A stretch of DNA of 64,000 nucleotides from contig JAZARR010000179.1 of the NCBI GenBank assembly GCA_037389465.1, positions 3,940,501-4,004,500 of the forward strand, written 5' to 3'. This DNA is from Baylisascaris procyonis. Its lineage: Eukaryota; Nematoda; Chromadorea; Rhabditida; Ascarididae. Positions within the stretch are counted from its first letter, which is position 1, and the number at the start of each line of letters is the position of its first letter. A program made the position numbers and the translations under genes. The notes under the pieces are model-generated. The model was not told the DNA's origin. It saw nothing but the letters and a program-made list of their open reading frames with translations, and made no database searches. Positions 35,538 to 48,900 of the stretch are shown piece after piece.

Positions 35538-37490
35538 TTCTCCTCAGTTTTCTTTATTTGCTTTGTGTCAATATATTGTGCCATATATTAGCTCGATGAT
35601 TTTTGAATTTGGCGCTCTTGGCACAATACCAACTTTTGGCATTTTTGTCGAATCATTAAACGAATGATAAAAATTTCTGGAAAAAACCCGTTTCTAAAAG
35701 ATATTTTCTGAATAAAAACTGAAAATACTGATAGTAATGGAAACTGAAAATGAAAAATTCAACTAATCGATCCAGAATGATATAAAAATTTTAATGATAT
35801 AAACTAATATTTCGAAGTAAATAAATTTTTATAGCGAAAAAAAACATTTTTTCTTAAAAATTTTTTTTTCTTATTTCCATTTTCGAAAACGTTTATAAAT
35901 TTGTGAATGTTTAGTTATCGAATATCAAAAAGTTAATTAAGATAATATACGAATAAATAAAACGAATAACGATTTTGTAAACAATCTCAGACTTAAGAGA
36001 TTTATTAATTCAACAATAATTTTTTGGCGTATATAATCAATGATCTCCCTTCTTTCCTCACTTCTAGCTTCATCCGGAAAAGTCGAATAGGAGGGATTTT
36101 TAAGGAAATTGAGAGAAAACCGCAACAAAGTTTACATTCATCTCTTTGAAGTACGGAAATTAATACAAAGGTAACGCACAGGTAGGACAGGTAAAAATAT
36201 GTCATCCAGTGGAAAAAAGATGGATATCACTATGGTTGAGACAAATAATAATCATCTGTTATATCTGAGACAAAGAATAACACAACTCAACAACTTATGA
36301 ATAAATATAAATAGAAATCATAAAGGCTCATCCAATATAACGTCTATTGAAGAGGTCAAAGCGTCAAAAATTTTCCCGCGTAAATTACAAGCGAATTTTT
36401 TTTATAATCGTTTATTACAGCTCTTTTCCTGCAACTCTTTATAAATTTAATCCATGCCTCATCAAATATAATTATTGGATAATAAGAGTGAATTTTGATA
36501 GGGGGTAGAGGAAGAGAGAGAAGATAGGGGGATGATGGGGAGGGGACGGGGTAGAAACCTGGAAAAGACTTTTTTCGCAGTTAATTTCATTCTGAGATTT
36601 AAACATTTATTTCCTTTGCAAAAAAAGGATCCGATTTCCCTCCGAATATTTCCATTCAATTCTAAACAATAATAATAAAAATAAGCTTTCGATTCTCTTC
36701 AAATTTTTCGTTTGAATTTTCAAAGAGATTAGTTGATAATATGATAGCTTCATTTGCATATAGATGTTTTTTATTTACGTATGAATGCATTCATTTAAAT
36801 TACAAACATTGATAATAGCTGATTTGATAAGTTTTTATGCAAATTTTTTTGTGAAGTTTTATTATTCGATCGCATCTTATTTATTAGAATAAATTTTACC
36901 ATTGTTTTTTAATTTAGAAGATTTTTTCCACATTTTCCAATATTTTAATTCGGATGCAATTCAAATTTCAATTTTATTTTCTGAATGTGCACTTAACCAC
37001 ATCAAGCCTTAGCGCAATCATATGCTACGAGCTTAGTAGGCCGTTGTCATGACCACGAGGGTGTGACCACTACTGATTTAGCGATGCATTAAGCTGCACC
37101 ACTATGGAGTTGTTCTCGTTTATCAGCTCTCGAGTATCACTTATCGCTATTACCTGATGCGTATTCCTGAATATCGAATTAATCCACAAAATTGTTGCTT
37201 CTTCCGTATTTAGAAGTAATGGTCATCGAGTGGACAGCGTCCACTTATTCTTCAATATTTTATTCCATTCTACAGCATTTAGAATGAAGCATTGCTTTTC
37301 TTCAGCAAACTTCCTTTATATGGATCACATCTCTTGCAATGACCTTTGAACCTTTGCCCTTATTTTAAAATATCCATCAATCCTAACATTTCTATTATGA
37401 GTCGATGACAACCGTATCAATCATATGAATTCAATAATTTAGTAGTTTCGACAGGTATTTCGGTACTTCCGGTAAATCGTACCAATAGGA

Positions 37491-37498
37491 TGACGTCA
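37491..37498. promoter_or_regulatory. CRE-like octamer TGACGTCA
   Basis: A perfect palindromic ATF/CREB-type site about 1 kb upstream of the TMEM138 start. Motif match only. Confidence 0.35.
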
Positions 37499-37724
37499 TT
37501 GTTTTAAAACATAGTTGCGTAGAATATGTCTATTTCCCTACTTTGATGAAAAATGGCTTAAAATTGAGGGCTTAGATATTAATATAACAGTTAATATTGC
37601 CATACATTATTCTTTAAAATAGCCTATTTCGAGCACTTCTTTTTTGAATTAAAATAAGTCTTTTGCATAAGTATAGTCTTCTAGAATCATTGCCTCGTAT
37701 ATATAAATATAAATATATGTATAC

Positions 37725-37727
<3 letters not shown>

Positions 37728-37762
<35 letters not shown>
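37728..37762. repeat. TA microsatellite
   Basis: (TA)n of about 35 bp preceded by AAATATA variants. Confidence 0.95.
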
Positions 37763-37766
<4 letters not shown>

Positions 37767-38469
37767 TTAAGTCGTAGGAAATTGATAGCTTCTTCGAAGT
37801 TATCAAATCAATTAGAATAATAGTAGAAAACGTTACATCATGGTATATATTATACTTATTTAACTTCATGGTCCCACTTGCAGTAGCGTCTAGATTGGAG
37901 CCGTCAGACAGACGGACAAACATAAAGAGACAGACATGAATACATCCGTATTCATGAAATCGCTATAATTCGCTACTGCAAAATAAGCGATTGCATAAGT
38001 TAATATACGAAAATGTCTAATTATGAATATTTTATTAATTTCTAAAAATAAAAGAAATAGATTGATATGATGGACGAAATTATAAAAGCATTTATCCCAT
38101 CATCTCTTCTAATATGCCTTCTCTTATTTGAGGAAAAAAAATGTTCATTTTTCGCAACTTATTTATAAAGAAACGCTTTAAACGACTCCTATCTTTTTTA
38201 TATTTGTACATTCCACCCTCTTTTATATTTCTTCTCATATAATTTAGACTTATAGTAAATAAATATTATTTAGAAAAGTTTCTTTTATATAATATTAAAC
38301 CTAATTCCTTATTTTTTATATAAATATAAAAATCTAATATTTCATATTATGCATTTCTTTTATATGAATAAAACATTTTAATATTCTCTGTGCTTAAAGC
38401 GATAGTGAATAGGACTATAAATGTGGAAAACTATACATATTTTTTTCAATATTGTTTTTTATTTAGACG

Positions 38470-40815
38470 ATGACGAATAAATATGGTGCCGTATTGATAT
38501 TACAAATGGCTATGTTATTACTCGATCTCGCTTTCAATACAATCGCTACTGTATTCAATAACGATAACACTCTACAGCTAATGATATTTATGTCAGTTTA
38601 ATTCAAAATTTACAGTATTTATTGTAATTAGTACAACATGTCCTTATCACTATTACTATCATTCTATCAGTGTAACCAAATTGAGCTGAATAAATAAATC
38701 CACAAAGAGTTATCGAAATTAATTCCTCTTACCTTGAATAAATGTTGCTTCTTCCTGTTTAATTCGAAGAGAATAGAATATACCTTTGCATATCGGAAGG
38801 GCAGATTGAGTTTTACACTTCATAAAGTACTGGGAATATGGAAAAATGTCAATTATATTCGCTTCAATCATCTTTTTTGAATTCAATTCATAAGATGTTT
38901 GCATTAACTTAATTAGAATAAAGATTGCTCTCTCATTCGCTAAAACCACAAACTTTTACGTTTAACGGATGCAAAAGCAGGCTCTTAGCAAGATGAGACG
39001 TTGTAAATTGAGGATATCCTACATTAGGTGACTTGAGGTCCTCTCAGAAAAAGTTCGATCTTTTAGTTCAGGAAGTTCGAGTTCAAGCAGTGATTGTTGA
39101 GATAAATTTCAGCTTACAAGATGCAACAATAATAATGTGCATTATTGTGATGGTGATCTCATTTTCGTCAACATTCGTCTTTCAAGCTGGTCTCATTTCT
39201 TTATTGCTAATGAAGTTTGCGTCAACTATCGTTCTCTCATTACTATACTTATTACTTTCGATATTACTCCATTGTTTCACTTTAGTACGTTATTTGTTTT
39301 TATGTTTGAAGTGACGTCATATTAGAGGTCACCATGAAATTCGTTGCTATTGTATTTCCGTTTATATCTTCATAATTATAATCATTTATCAGTCAATTAT
39401 ATTGAAGGTAACTTTAAAAAATATTTAAAATATTTCAAAGTTCTTCTTGATATGTCATCGATTTGTTATAAGCAGCTCTAATTATGTGCTTCGCAGATGA
39501 GATAGTATTATCAATACTCTCCGAAAATATAAAGGAAATTCAATGATTGTAATATCTCATTTGAAGGAAATACTGTTTGTAAATTTTGATACATTTGACA
39601 ATTTTATATTTCCGCTGGAAATATTTTCATCGATAATCATTGAGAATTTATTTTTTATTTTTTTCAAAATGAAAATATTCTTTTTTCTTCGATATTTCAT
39701 TTTTTTTCAAAAAAGTTTTCAAACTTGAAAAAAAAATTTCAGAAAATAAAAGTCAACTTAATTGATCAATAGTTTAATGCTTAATTGTTTCGATTCCTCT
39801 TAAAACATTCAAATAATATATGAAGTAAATTTATCTTTTATTGGTGGAAAAAAAATTTTTCCTTTACGGTGGATTTACGTATATTCCCTTGAGTATATTA
39901 TATTCCTTCGAGGAAATAAGCTAATATTCAAATGTTTGACATCAACGTTTCTTGAAGAATCGGCTAGAATACATCTTACTTCGATCAACTCCTTCAGGAA
40001 GCCGCAATGAAAAAATCTAAATTTGCATGTGGTCTAGCTATACGTGCTCCCCATTAGTACGGAAATTTGCATATAAACACATGATCAGTGCTACTGTGGG
40101 CGAGTATGTAAAATATTATAAGACTTTAGATTAGCCTAAAAAACAACAATTCATGATTGTACCTCTCAAGTAAACTGCTTGTCGGTATTATTGGTTTATT
40201 CAGCGTTTGTGCTCAATACCTTATAATAATAATAATAATAATAATTGAATAATTAATACTTGAAGTGACAAGAATTTCTTTCTTCGTTTTTTTTTTTCAG
40301 AGGCAACGTTGGTATTATTCGGAGGAAAATCGTTGGTCATATCCGTTAATGGGAATGTTTATAACACAAAGACTCAGTAAGTATAACAGAACTATTTGTT
40401 AGAATATTCAAGAATTTTCAAACATATTATATTCGATATTGATTTTGGATTAGTCGTTAAATATTTCTACTTTCAGTAATGTTTTCAATTACTGAAATGA
40501 TATTTTAATAATTAAGTGATCTCTACTCCAATAGTTTATGGCATATATCTTTTCCATTATTGCTATCGAATATTCGATTAAATTAACCCCTAATCGTAAT
40601 CATATTCATATATTAGAGTATAGATATCTCGAAATTCTCTCCTACTTTTTATGAATTTTTCCAAGTTTATATCTTATATTGTACATTTCAGATTTTTTTT
40701 TTCAGGTAGTGTCTTATATTATTTCGTTTATAAACGTACTGCATTATTGTTATCAAATCCAAAATATCAGCATGATTCCAGTTGGATTCGTGAGAAAATT
40801 CGACAAAAATCTTGA
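38470..40815 (+). CDS. TMEM138: Transmembrane protein 138 (ciliary transition zone, 4 exons, 159 aa)
   Basis: A four-pass membrane protein of the ciliary transition zone; human TMEM138 (162 aa) is a Joubert syndrome gene. Exons: 38470-38591, 39113-39284, 40301-40376, 40706-40815. Family hallmarks: the first membrane helix LILQMAMLLLDLAFNT, then QDATIIM, the conserved STFVFQAGLISLL, LLYLLLSILLH, FITQRLSSVLYY, FVYKRTALLLSNP and the tail YQHDSSWIRE, colinear with the human protein. The exon 1/2 join (donor GTCAGT) restores an Ile seen at that place in the family. The ATG is only 3 nt after a TTTATTTAG acceptor, compatible with trans-splicing. In nematodes this product should be restricted to ciliated sensory neurons (inference). 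A purine-rich minisatellite starts about 60 nt after the stop. Confidence 0.9.
40226..40246. repeat. AAT trinucleotide microsatellite
   Basis: Seven ATA repeats in TMEM138 intron 2, shortly before its exon 3 acceptor. Confidence 0.9.
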
Positions 40816-40879
40816 TCATTATGGATTGGCAGAAAATATAGTCGATTAAAGAAGGAGTTTGAAAAAAGATGTTATAGGA

Positions 40880-41130
40880 AAGGTGAGAGGAGGCATTGAG
40901 GAATGTAAGAATGTATGAAGGAATATAAGAAGGTAATGGAATGTAAGGTGAAGGAATGTAAGGAGGTACGAGGGAACGTAAGGAAGTATGAAGGAATGTA
41001 AGGTGAAGGAATATAAGCGCAAGGAAGTATGAAGGAATGCAAGGTGAAGGAATGTAAGGAGTATGAAGGAGCGAAAGGAAGTATGAAGGGATGCAAGCTG
41101 AAGGAGTGTAAGAAAGTGTGAAAGACTATA
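40880..41130. repeat. Purine-rich minisatellite, unit about 20 bp
   Basis: Diverged tandem copies built on GAAGGAATGTAAGG and AAGTATGAAGG, about 250 bp, starting about 60 bp after the TMEM138 stop codon. Strongly strand-asymmetric (almost only A, G and T). Confidence 0.85.
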
Positions 41131-43630
41131 AGGAAAAATGTCCCTATCTCTAGTAGCACAAACGGGCGCCTCTATCTGCCTTTCGTAAGGAAAGATAAAA
41201 AAAAGATAGATACCTTATCTCTATCATCTAGGAGACGAACAGTTCAATTCCATCAATCAGTACAACATTTCTGTCATTTGTCCTTCTCATAAGGAAATAG
41301 GTTTAGTTCAGTTTAGTGGCTGAATAAATTTCTTTTTCATTTTCCGCCTTATTATTTCGCATATATTTTGACTCTATTTAATTGCATTATTTTCGATATC
41401 CTATTTTAGGTGTACTGCCTTATTCGATGATAAATGTATATGATTAGGTCCATATTTCTGTATAATTTGGTTAATTGTCGTTTTATTTATTTATTCTGTT
41501 CTTTTTTTTTTAATATCTGAAGGTGAGGAAATGTTTTGATGTACAGGTGCATTAATATCGATTGTATTGACTGAGACTCACTAATCAGTCCTTACACTAC
41601 ATTATATATATTTTCATAGAATTGTATTCTTTTTAAATAACAATTTCCGCCCATGTATCAATCCTCAATTAATCCTTCAACTTTCTTAACCATACTTTAA
41701 ATGAATGTGTTGCAAGTTTTGATAAATAATATCATAAATAATATTTTTATGTATTTTCGCGTTTTCTATATATACGTTTGCCTATTAAGAGTTTTGTTAT
41801 CAAGCAAAAAAAAAAACGCTCATCAGTTTAGAATTCCCTTGTTTTTTATGCCTCAATGTGAAGGAATTCTCACTTTTCGTCGAATTTTTTCTTTTTTTTT
41901 TCAGAAATGAAAAATTTTTGTGCGATTTAATTTTTTTCATCAATAAATCAATAAAATTTCTACTCATCTATAATTTAAAAATCCCATTTCATTAATTATT
42001 TCTTTAGTTATCAATAATAAAACAGAAGAAACAAATGATGTAAACAAATAATTGTTGCCATTTAGAAGTGTTATTCAGCAATTGAATTAGATTTTCATTT
42101 AGTGCATGCGAAGAACAACTGCTAATAGAACAAAACATAAGCAAATGATTAGAGAGTGAGAAATGCAAAAGATAGGCGATAATACTGACCTACGTCAATG
42201 TCACTCGTAATCTTCTCATCTGCAATCTACTTCTACGTTACCTTCCATATATTCCACACCTTTTTTCCTATCTACCTCTTCTCTAATTCCCACGTATATT
42301 TCTAGTCAAGAAATCTTCATATTAGTCAATTTCACCATCCGGACCTTTCTAGCAACGCTACGCTTCCCTTGTAAAATAAAGTATATTTGTTGCGCCATTA
42401 AATAAACACATTTTACTTGGTGCATTAATACTGCTTGATGAGAATCCATAATGCACCTTAATTACCACCTTTGAAGCAGATCGCTTCAAATCCCTCAATT
42501 CTACACGTCGTTTCATAGTTACGAACATAACACAAAGCGAGCCCAAGCTCAAAGAGACCATGCTAGGCTCATGTCAAACTTTTCAAAGGTTCGTTTATGG
42601 TAATACAACAAACAATACGACGGCATACAGTCTTACTAACTAGATTGTGAGTAGCAGTATCGAGGATGCGGTAATAAACCGTTGTCTTAAGAACGCAAAA
42701 ACTAAAAATGTCTCAAATTCGGTCCCACATATACGCCTTCTTAATCCAAAAACACGACCGAAGACGATTGAGCAATGCTATCAGATGTGTGTAAAAATCA
42801 ACATACACATTAGTGCAGTTTATTGACCACAATCGCGAAATCGTATAAAGTAAAAGATTTTGGCACCCAACATAATAAAAACCTATAAAATGATTAAAAA
42901 AACGGATAAAATAACTATTTAATAAATCTAAAATTATAATATGTACAATAAAATCGAGTAAAATTATTTCAATCAATTTAAATAGATGTAAAGCAAACCT
43001 CTATCAGTATGTTTCAAACTGCATTTATAAATGGAACCTATCACGCTTCAAAAGCATATGTGAAAACTCGACCATACAATGATACAACCTAGTATCTATC
43101 CACCTTCCAGGTGAAAAAAAGAGAAAAGTTTGCTTCAACGCTTCAACTTTGTTTTCAGCGATGAATTTGACATTACCACCATGCCCACCTGTGTTGATGT
43201 AAAAAAAAAAAAAACGCTTAACACAATAGGTTTTTTTGACATCGTCTAATATATGACTTTGCTCTTAAAGTCACTAAAAAAATATCGCACAATTAAAAAG
43301 AAAAAATGGTCGGTTTTAAAGTTATTATTAAGTACGAGTCGATTTTTTAATCATTAAGATCAACAAACACTTAACAAATCCCTCAGACATTTTTACAAAT
43401 AAAAAAAATTAAAAAAAATATTCGCTATGCAAGCATAAAAACCTCACAAATTGAGCAGAACGAATGCTTCAGAGTTACATCAACGTTATAAACCTTAAAT
43501 AAAGCTTTTATACAGCATTATCAAGTTGTTTATCGATTATGATCAATCAATAACGATCAATAAATCAAAAATAATCAATTATGCTATCATTACCTATAAA
43601 TCTGCACAATCACAAAAAAATCAAACTCAT
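41131..43630. other. Intergenic region TMEM138 / SIRT4
   Basis: Convergent gene ends lie on each side. Minus-strand open frames at 42358-42561 and 42713-42976 match no family I recognise. No RNA gene seen. Confidence 0.55.
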
Positions 43631-43650
43631 ATTTATTAAAAACTTGCCAA

Positions 43651-46282
43651 TTATAGTTGCACTTCTTTAACAACATCCGAGCATTTCGCAGCAATTTTCA
43701 TCGTCGCTAAATCATCGGCACCCGTTGCACCAATATTCACAATTACAATTGGCATTGATTGCACGAATGCTGCACGTACTATATTATAGCCAGTCATCAC
43801 TTGTAGTGATGATCCCAATACCAACATACCGTTACTTTCTTCTAACTAAAATGAAATAATATCACCAAAAAAAAAACAACAATAAAAAAACAAAAATATA
43901 AAATATAAAATTTCAATAATATGATTAAATCCTTCGAAAATCCGCATTCACTAAAAACCACTAATGAATCCAGCTTTATCTAGATCAAAGCATAAAATTT
44001 ACAAAGTGTGATTGCTTTTATTTTACTTAATGATTACTTATTTACTTTCACTCAGAGCACCTTAATGAATGTTATGCGATCCGAAGATTTAATCAGTAAG
44101 TATTCACGATGCTATTTCAGCTAACCATTTGAATCTCAAAGGTACTATTTCCTTAATAAAAGAGATTAGGAATTATGGGATATTCAATCCAATCCAATGG
44201 GATATTCAATTATTCTAGGCGTCGAATAAACTATTTTAAGAACGTAAATGAATTCACTCACTTTTTCATACGTGGTCGAGACATCAGTACCACGAAGATT
44301 ATCCCCAAAAAATACAACATCGGTTTTGAGAATAGAACCGGGTCCACATTTCGGGCAATGTGGTACATTGAACGCATCAATCGCCTCATCGGTTAAATGT
44401 TCACTCCCATCTGGCTCTTTAGTGCCAACCATTTTTTCCAACCAATCTGGATTCGCTTCCAAAATCCATTTTTGCATTTCGTCTCTGTAAATCGCTTCTC
44501 TCTCATAAACTGAAAACAACATATTCTACAATTTTTTTTTATTGAATTCACAATCTAAAGGTTTTTTTCAAATCTCTAAAAGAGAAAAATAATCGAAAAA
44601 AATGAGAGATAAGAGACGAGAAGAAAGGGAGGGGTGGAATGGGTAGTGAATTAATAAATATATAAAAGAAAATAAATAAGCAGCAATCAGTATTCTTTTC
44701 AAGAAATTACTCATAATTTAGGTGGAAAAATTTTTTTATGATGTAAATAAAAAAACTCTGAGATAAAATTTTCAGCGATGAAATTTTACTTGCGAAAGGA
44801 AATATCAACTAGTAAAAAATCGATATTTCAGGAAAATAGGAAAGTGAGTAAATGGGCTAGCAATAAGGAAAATGTGACGATGATGAAACTGTGAATAACA
44901 TCCACATCTACATAACCACAAATCAATAGCCATAAACAGGCCAATAAACTGAACTCACAAATCTGACGTGAAATAAATAAAAAAATCTATTTTACTAAGT
45001 AAGTAGAAGAGTAAAAAAGCTCACCTGAAATGTATTTAAAAATCTCACCTTGGATATAATGTTTTGCAATTCATACATTGTACACGACGACTACATCCAT
45101 GTAATTCGGTGACTTTCTTTGAGCCAGCTTCCGTATGAAGTCCATCCACATTTTGAGTGATAAGCCAAGTGAACTGTAAAAAAATAATGCAAATTAATCC
45201 AAAATCACCATATGCAATTTGACAGAAGGAGACTTAATTCCCTTTAAGAAACAAAATTTCACTCAAACGGCTCTAATTCGAGTTGACGTTTATCAACACA
45301 GTTGCTTTATAAAGGCAAATATCTGCATTTGCCTAGTCTTCCTATCATCATTAAATGTTGTAGCAACTAAAGAGGCAGGAAACGATAAGCCGCTTTCCTT
45401 CAACTTATTCAATGCCCACCTCCCTCCTCTACAAAACGATTAGGTTAAATTACCCGTTCCTGAATAGGGGTTTCAACCATATAATACAGCAAACAATTGT
45501 TCAAATGTACAGGTGGGCAATTATTCTGATCACTTTTATAATTTTTGGATTCCACTGAAATTGCGCCACCTCTACCCCTTTCCCATCTCATTCCTTTTTT
45601 TTTTATTACAGAAGATGATTAGACTATTTTTTTAGGCCTACGGTTAACTAACGTCATATTGTTCACGTGTATCTCTTGGTTTTTTGTCTTGCAACACAGG
45701 TCTCCAGAAAGATGACAGGTGTTACAAAAAGTTTGAGGAAATGAGCAAACCTTATCGGACTTTTCCCACTCGGCAATAGTCTTGTGAACTATATTCGGTT
45801 TTGAACGTGAAAAACTTGGATATTGCACAAGATTTCTTGACCAATAATATTTCCTCCAGCCTTCATTCCTCATGAAATCGGTATGATCAACGGGTCGATA
45901 ATTCGTTCGTGCATATTGACCCACCTTCTCAGAACGATAATCAGGTATTCCTTAAAAACAGATAAAAACAGGTAAGCACTTTGGAGCGACAATCAGGTAT
46001 TCCTTTCAAACAGGTAAATCGAATGAATAAAACCATAAATAAATTCCCAATACGTCATGGGTGGTCATCCACTGACCATTAAAATGTGAATTCCCTTCTT
46101 CCTGGGTAGAATACCTTAAATAAGGATAAACCAAAGACTTTATAGATTCAAAACATACCCGATTCGGTTGATATACCTGCACCGGTGAGTACAATCAAAC
46201 GATCTATTCCAGCAATAATATCACGGAATTTCTGCAATACCTCTTTTGTTGGCGGAGTATATTCTGGAACGAAGCGCAACAT
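43651..46282 (-). CDS. SIRT4: SIRT4-class mitochondrial NAD-dependent sirtuin (5 exons, 293 aa)
   Basis: A class II sirtuin using NAD+ to remove acyl or lipoyl groups or to ADP-ribosylate matrix proteins; nematode counterparts are sir-2.2 and sir-2.3. Exons in transcript order: 46282-46159, 45950-45751, 45173-45049, 44499-44262, 43845-43651. The NAD-binding GAGIS lies at 34-38, [11 protein letters not shown] from 42, TQNVDGLHT at 114-122, catalytic His133 in ELHGC, zinc cysteines at 141, 144, 198 and 201, KTDVVFFGD, and GSSLQV in the last exon. [10 protein letters not shown] and the later order match SIRT4 better than other sirtuins. The N-terminus is short, so a targeting peptide is weak. 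The exon 4 acceptor (GAGAG, 44499) was set by phase; a prettier TTTTCAG just upstream gives the wrong frame. A decoy copy of the exon 2 acceptor lies at 45984-46010. AATAAA is 14 nt after the stop. The start lies 15 nt after a TTTCAG acceptor. Confidence 0.92.
45984..46010 (-). repeat. Partial duplicate of the SIRT4 exon 2 acceptor
   Basis: About 27 bp of the intron/exon 2 junction (AAGGAATACCTGATT plus TCG) recurs 52 bp upstream in intron 1. If spliced at 46002 it would encode GIPDCRS and then reach an in-frame stop before the true exon. Confidence 0.75.
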
Positions 46283-46297
46283 CGTTTTCGATACCCT

Positions 46298-48893
46298 CTG
46301 AAATTATTGTATTCTTTGATGATCTACCTAATAATTACGGTAAGGAACGACGATACAGTAGTTGGCACAATAGTACCCCCCCCCCCCCCGATTAGCGTAA
46401 AATTATGCCTCCAAATCCCTTCCCATTCCACGCAGACTAAGATAGCGAAGGTTATTTATATTTCGTTGATTAAGACATCACATAAGACATTAAACACTAA
46501 CAACAACAAAGATGATGCACTCTGAAGGCTTGTGAGTCGACGATCCATCAGACCATTACAATATTTAAAAAAAAAAAACGGCCCTATTATTTGAAGTCAC
46601 AATAAAACATCCACCCATCGAAATAACGTTGGGATTTAGTAAATGAGAGTCTAGCTAGGATTAAGGCTGATTCTGATCGCGATTGAGGTCAAGTTCAATC
46701 TATGCAAGGCAAATGATATGAGTCTATCCGACTAAACCTTAAGAGAATAGACTGTCCATAATCTATAATCTAACAAATAAGAATCATTGATAAAATAAGA
46801 GAATTAAGAATTAGGAAAATCCAAGCATTAATCAATGGCCCATACTAAACACTATTATCCAGCATCAATGATATTTGCACGTATATAATCCTCACAAAGC
46901 TATTATGTGCAAACAGCACGTACATTCATATATTTTGCGGTTTTTGAACAAAATTCGTCTTAAAAGTCAATCTTTATAAATGCCATACATAACAGCGCTA
47001 TTTCATTTCGGAAAGGAAAGCTGAATTTCAACGAGCATTACTTCAATTTCTTTGAGAAATGAATAAAAAATTAGCTAAAATAGTGGTTACAGTTTAAAGA
47101 AATTTAACGTTTATCGTATTTGTGACTATTATATCTAAAAAAAATTTATAATACAACGAATTTAAAAAGTTTTATGATTGTGTGTACAATAATATTTATT
47201 TGTTTATTTATTATTACATTAATATGCAAAAGAAAAAAAATTTTTTTTAATTTAACATTACAGTTATATTTGTTTATTTATTATTGTTGCTGTAATAAGT
47301 GCAACAATACGTATAGAATATATTTTAAACGTCAGACAACGATAAACTATAAGTTTAATTCGTCCAAAATTATGTGAAGAATTCAAACAGCAATGCAAAA
47401 TTGCAGTTCTGAAGATTACATAAAATTGCAACTAATAAATTGCAATTACAATCAAAAAATTCCAATTGTAAGCCAATGAGTAACGATTGTTGTGAAGAAA
47501 CTTTAATTTAATGATGATTAATCGAAGATATTTCCAGAGTGTTTATCACCTAAACTCATCAATTCATTCATTTTTTTGCAAGATTTATTCGTGTTTTTTG
47601 TTGCATTTAAGTCTGCACTTATAATAATTCATAGGTGGCCATTAAAATTCTATCAGATTCTTGTTGAGCGTCTTTTGCGTAGGCGACGGACAGCTAAATA
47701 CATCACGAAATTTGCATATTCAAATTCTCCTTTATAGCTATTTCAGTATGAACTAAGAACTAATTCTTTTGCTAATGTTTAATTAATCGGTCAATTAAGT
47801 AGTATAATGCACAAAGCTTTGAATTATTCTTTATTCTTTTGAATATTAATATAGAAAACTTGTTCGGTTTGGTATTGCGAAGGCAAATATCGTGCCAATC
47901 TCCTTGAGGCACTCTTTTGCTGTCATCTTTGTAATCATCTTAATGAGTTCATAAATTGCACTTAACAAATGCTTTATTTGCATGTATATATTTAAATGAA
48001 ATAAGTAGATAGTTGTTGTAATGGCCGGCTCTGATGTCATATCTATCAAAAAAAAAAATTTATTTTGCATATTAAATACAAATTAAAGCGATTAGCTGCT
48101 TGGCACCAACGATGCATTGAAATTCGCTTTACGACTATGGAAGCTCAAATTTTTCTATGCATTGGAGTACATAAAAAACTCTAAATTTAATGACATTTTC
48201 CTCTTATTAAAAATTTTCTCACAGATATTCAAATCTATTCATTTGCCTCATTTTTTTTTTTTGCATTTTTTTGATTATTTTTCTATAGTATCAAAAAATG
48301 AAGCGCCATCTCTTTCACCAAGATCAATTCTTTAGTGAAGTGTTCTATAGGCGGTCGATAAGGATTTCTTAACTTCCGGTATTTTTTCACGATTTCATTT
48401 TTTTTTTTCATTATTAAAGATTTAGATACGTCTGAAGTTCTATTATTTTTCAATATTTTATAGATAATGAATTAAGGTTAGTTATGAGATGGATCAATAA
48501 CATAGGTGAGCATTTTGTGCGAAACAATTTCAATATTATGTAGCAAAGTCTTGTAGTTTTCAACTAAAATCCGAGTAGAGAATTACTTCTTTCAATAAGT
48601 GATATAACAGCTATCGAAAAAAAAACTGCTGTGAGACTGGTCGATGCGTTAAAACAGCGATATTTTCTGCGGTATTTTTCATAATTTTTGTACAATGCTA
48701 TTTATTATAAAAGATTTACTATATTATTCTATAAACTGTACCACAAAAAGTAAATGAGTATTCATTTTAGGTGTTCTTTGGATTACGGTTCTGAGTTAGT
48801 GACAGACAGAGGTAGTTCTACCAGCTGGTGCTAGATGATTAAGATATAAAGCAGTTGTATGTATCGGCTTTCTTATGCATGGCACCTTTCCAG
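46298..48893. other. Divergent intergenic region SIRT4 / membrane protein gene
   Basis: Contains a 14-C tract (46376-46389) close to the SIRT4 start. Otherwise unique AT-rich sequence with no supported gene. Confidence 0.55.
46376..46389. repeat. Poly-C tract (14 C)
   Basis: Uninterrupted C run about 95 bp upstream of the SIRT4 start codon. Confidence 0.95.
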
Positions 48894-48900
48894 GTGGCAA

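Larger units (their letters stand above)
35405..38466. other. Divergent intergenic region TRIP13 / TMEM138
   Basis: About 3 kb between divergent genes, so it should contain both promoters. It holds a 15-C tract (35523-35537), a GA-rich patch (36495-36550), a CRE octamer (37491) and a TA microsatellite (37728-37762). No coding exon was recognised. Confidence 0.6.

Noticed and set aside
39033..39112. Upstream extension of the TMEM138 exon 2 frame from an ATG at 39033
   Set aside because: A TTTCAG acceptor at 39112 joins exon 1 in phase and rebuilds the conserved protein; the extension has no homology.
44499..44522. TTTTCAG at the upstream end of SIRT4 exon 4 as the true acceptor
   Set aside because: It gives a frame incompatible with the exon 3 donor; only GAGAG at 44500 restores the sirtuin reading frame.
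45443..45455. GGTTAAATTACCC, resembling the nematode SL1 leader
   Set aside because: It differs from SL1 by base order, lacks the rest of the leader and has no donor or Sm site arrangement; it lies in a SIRT4 intron.
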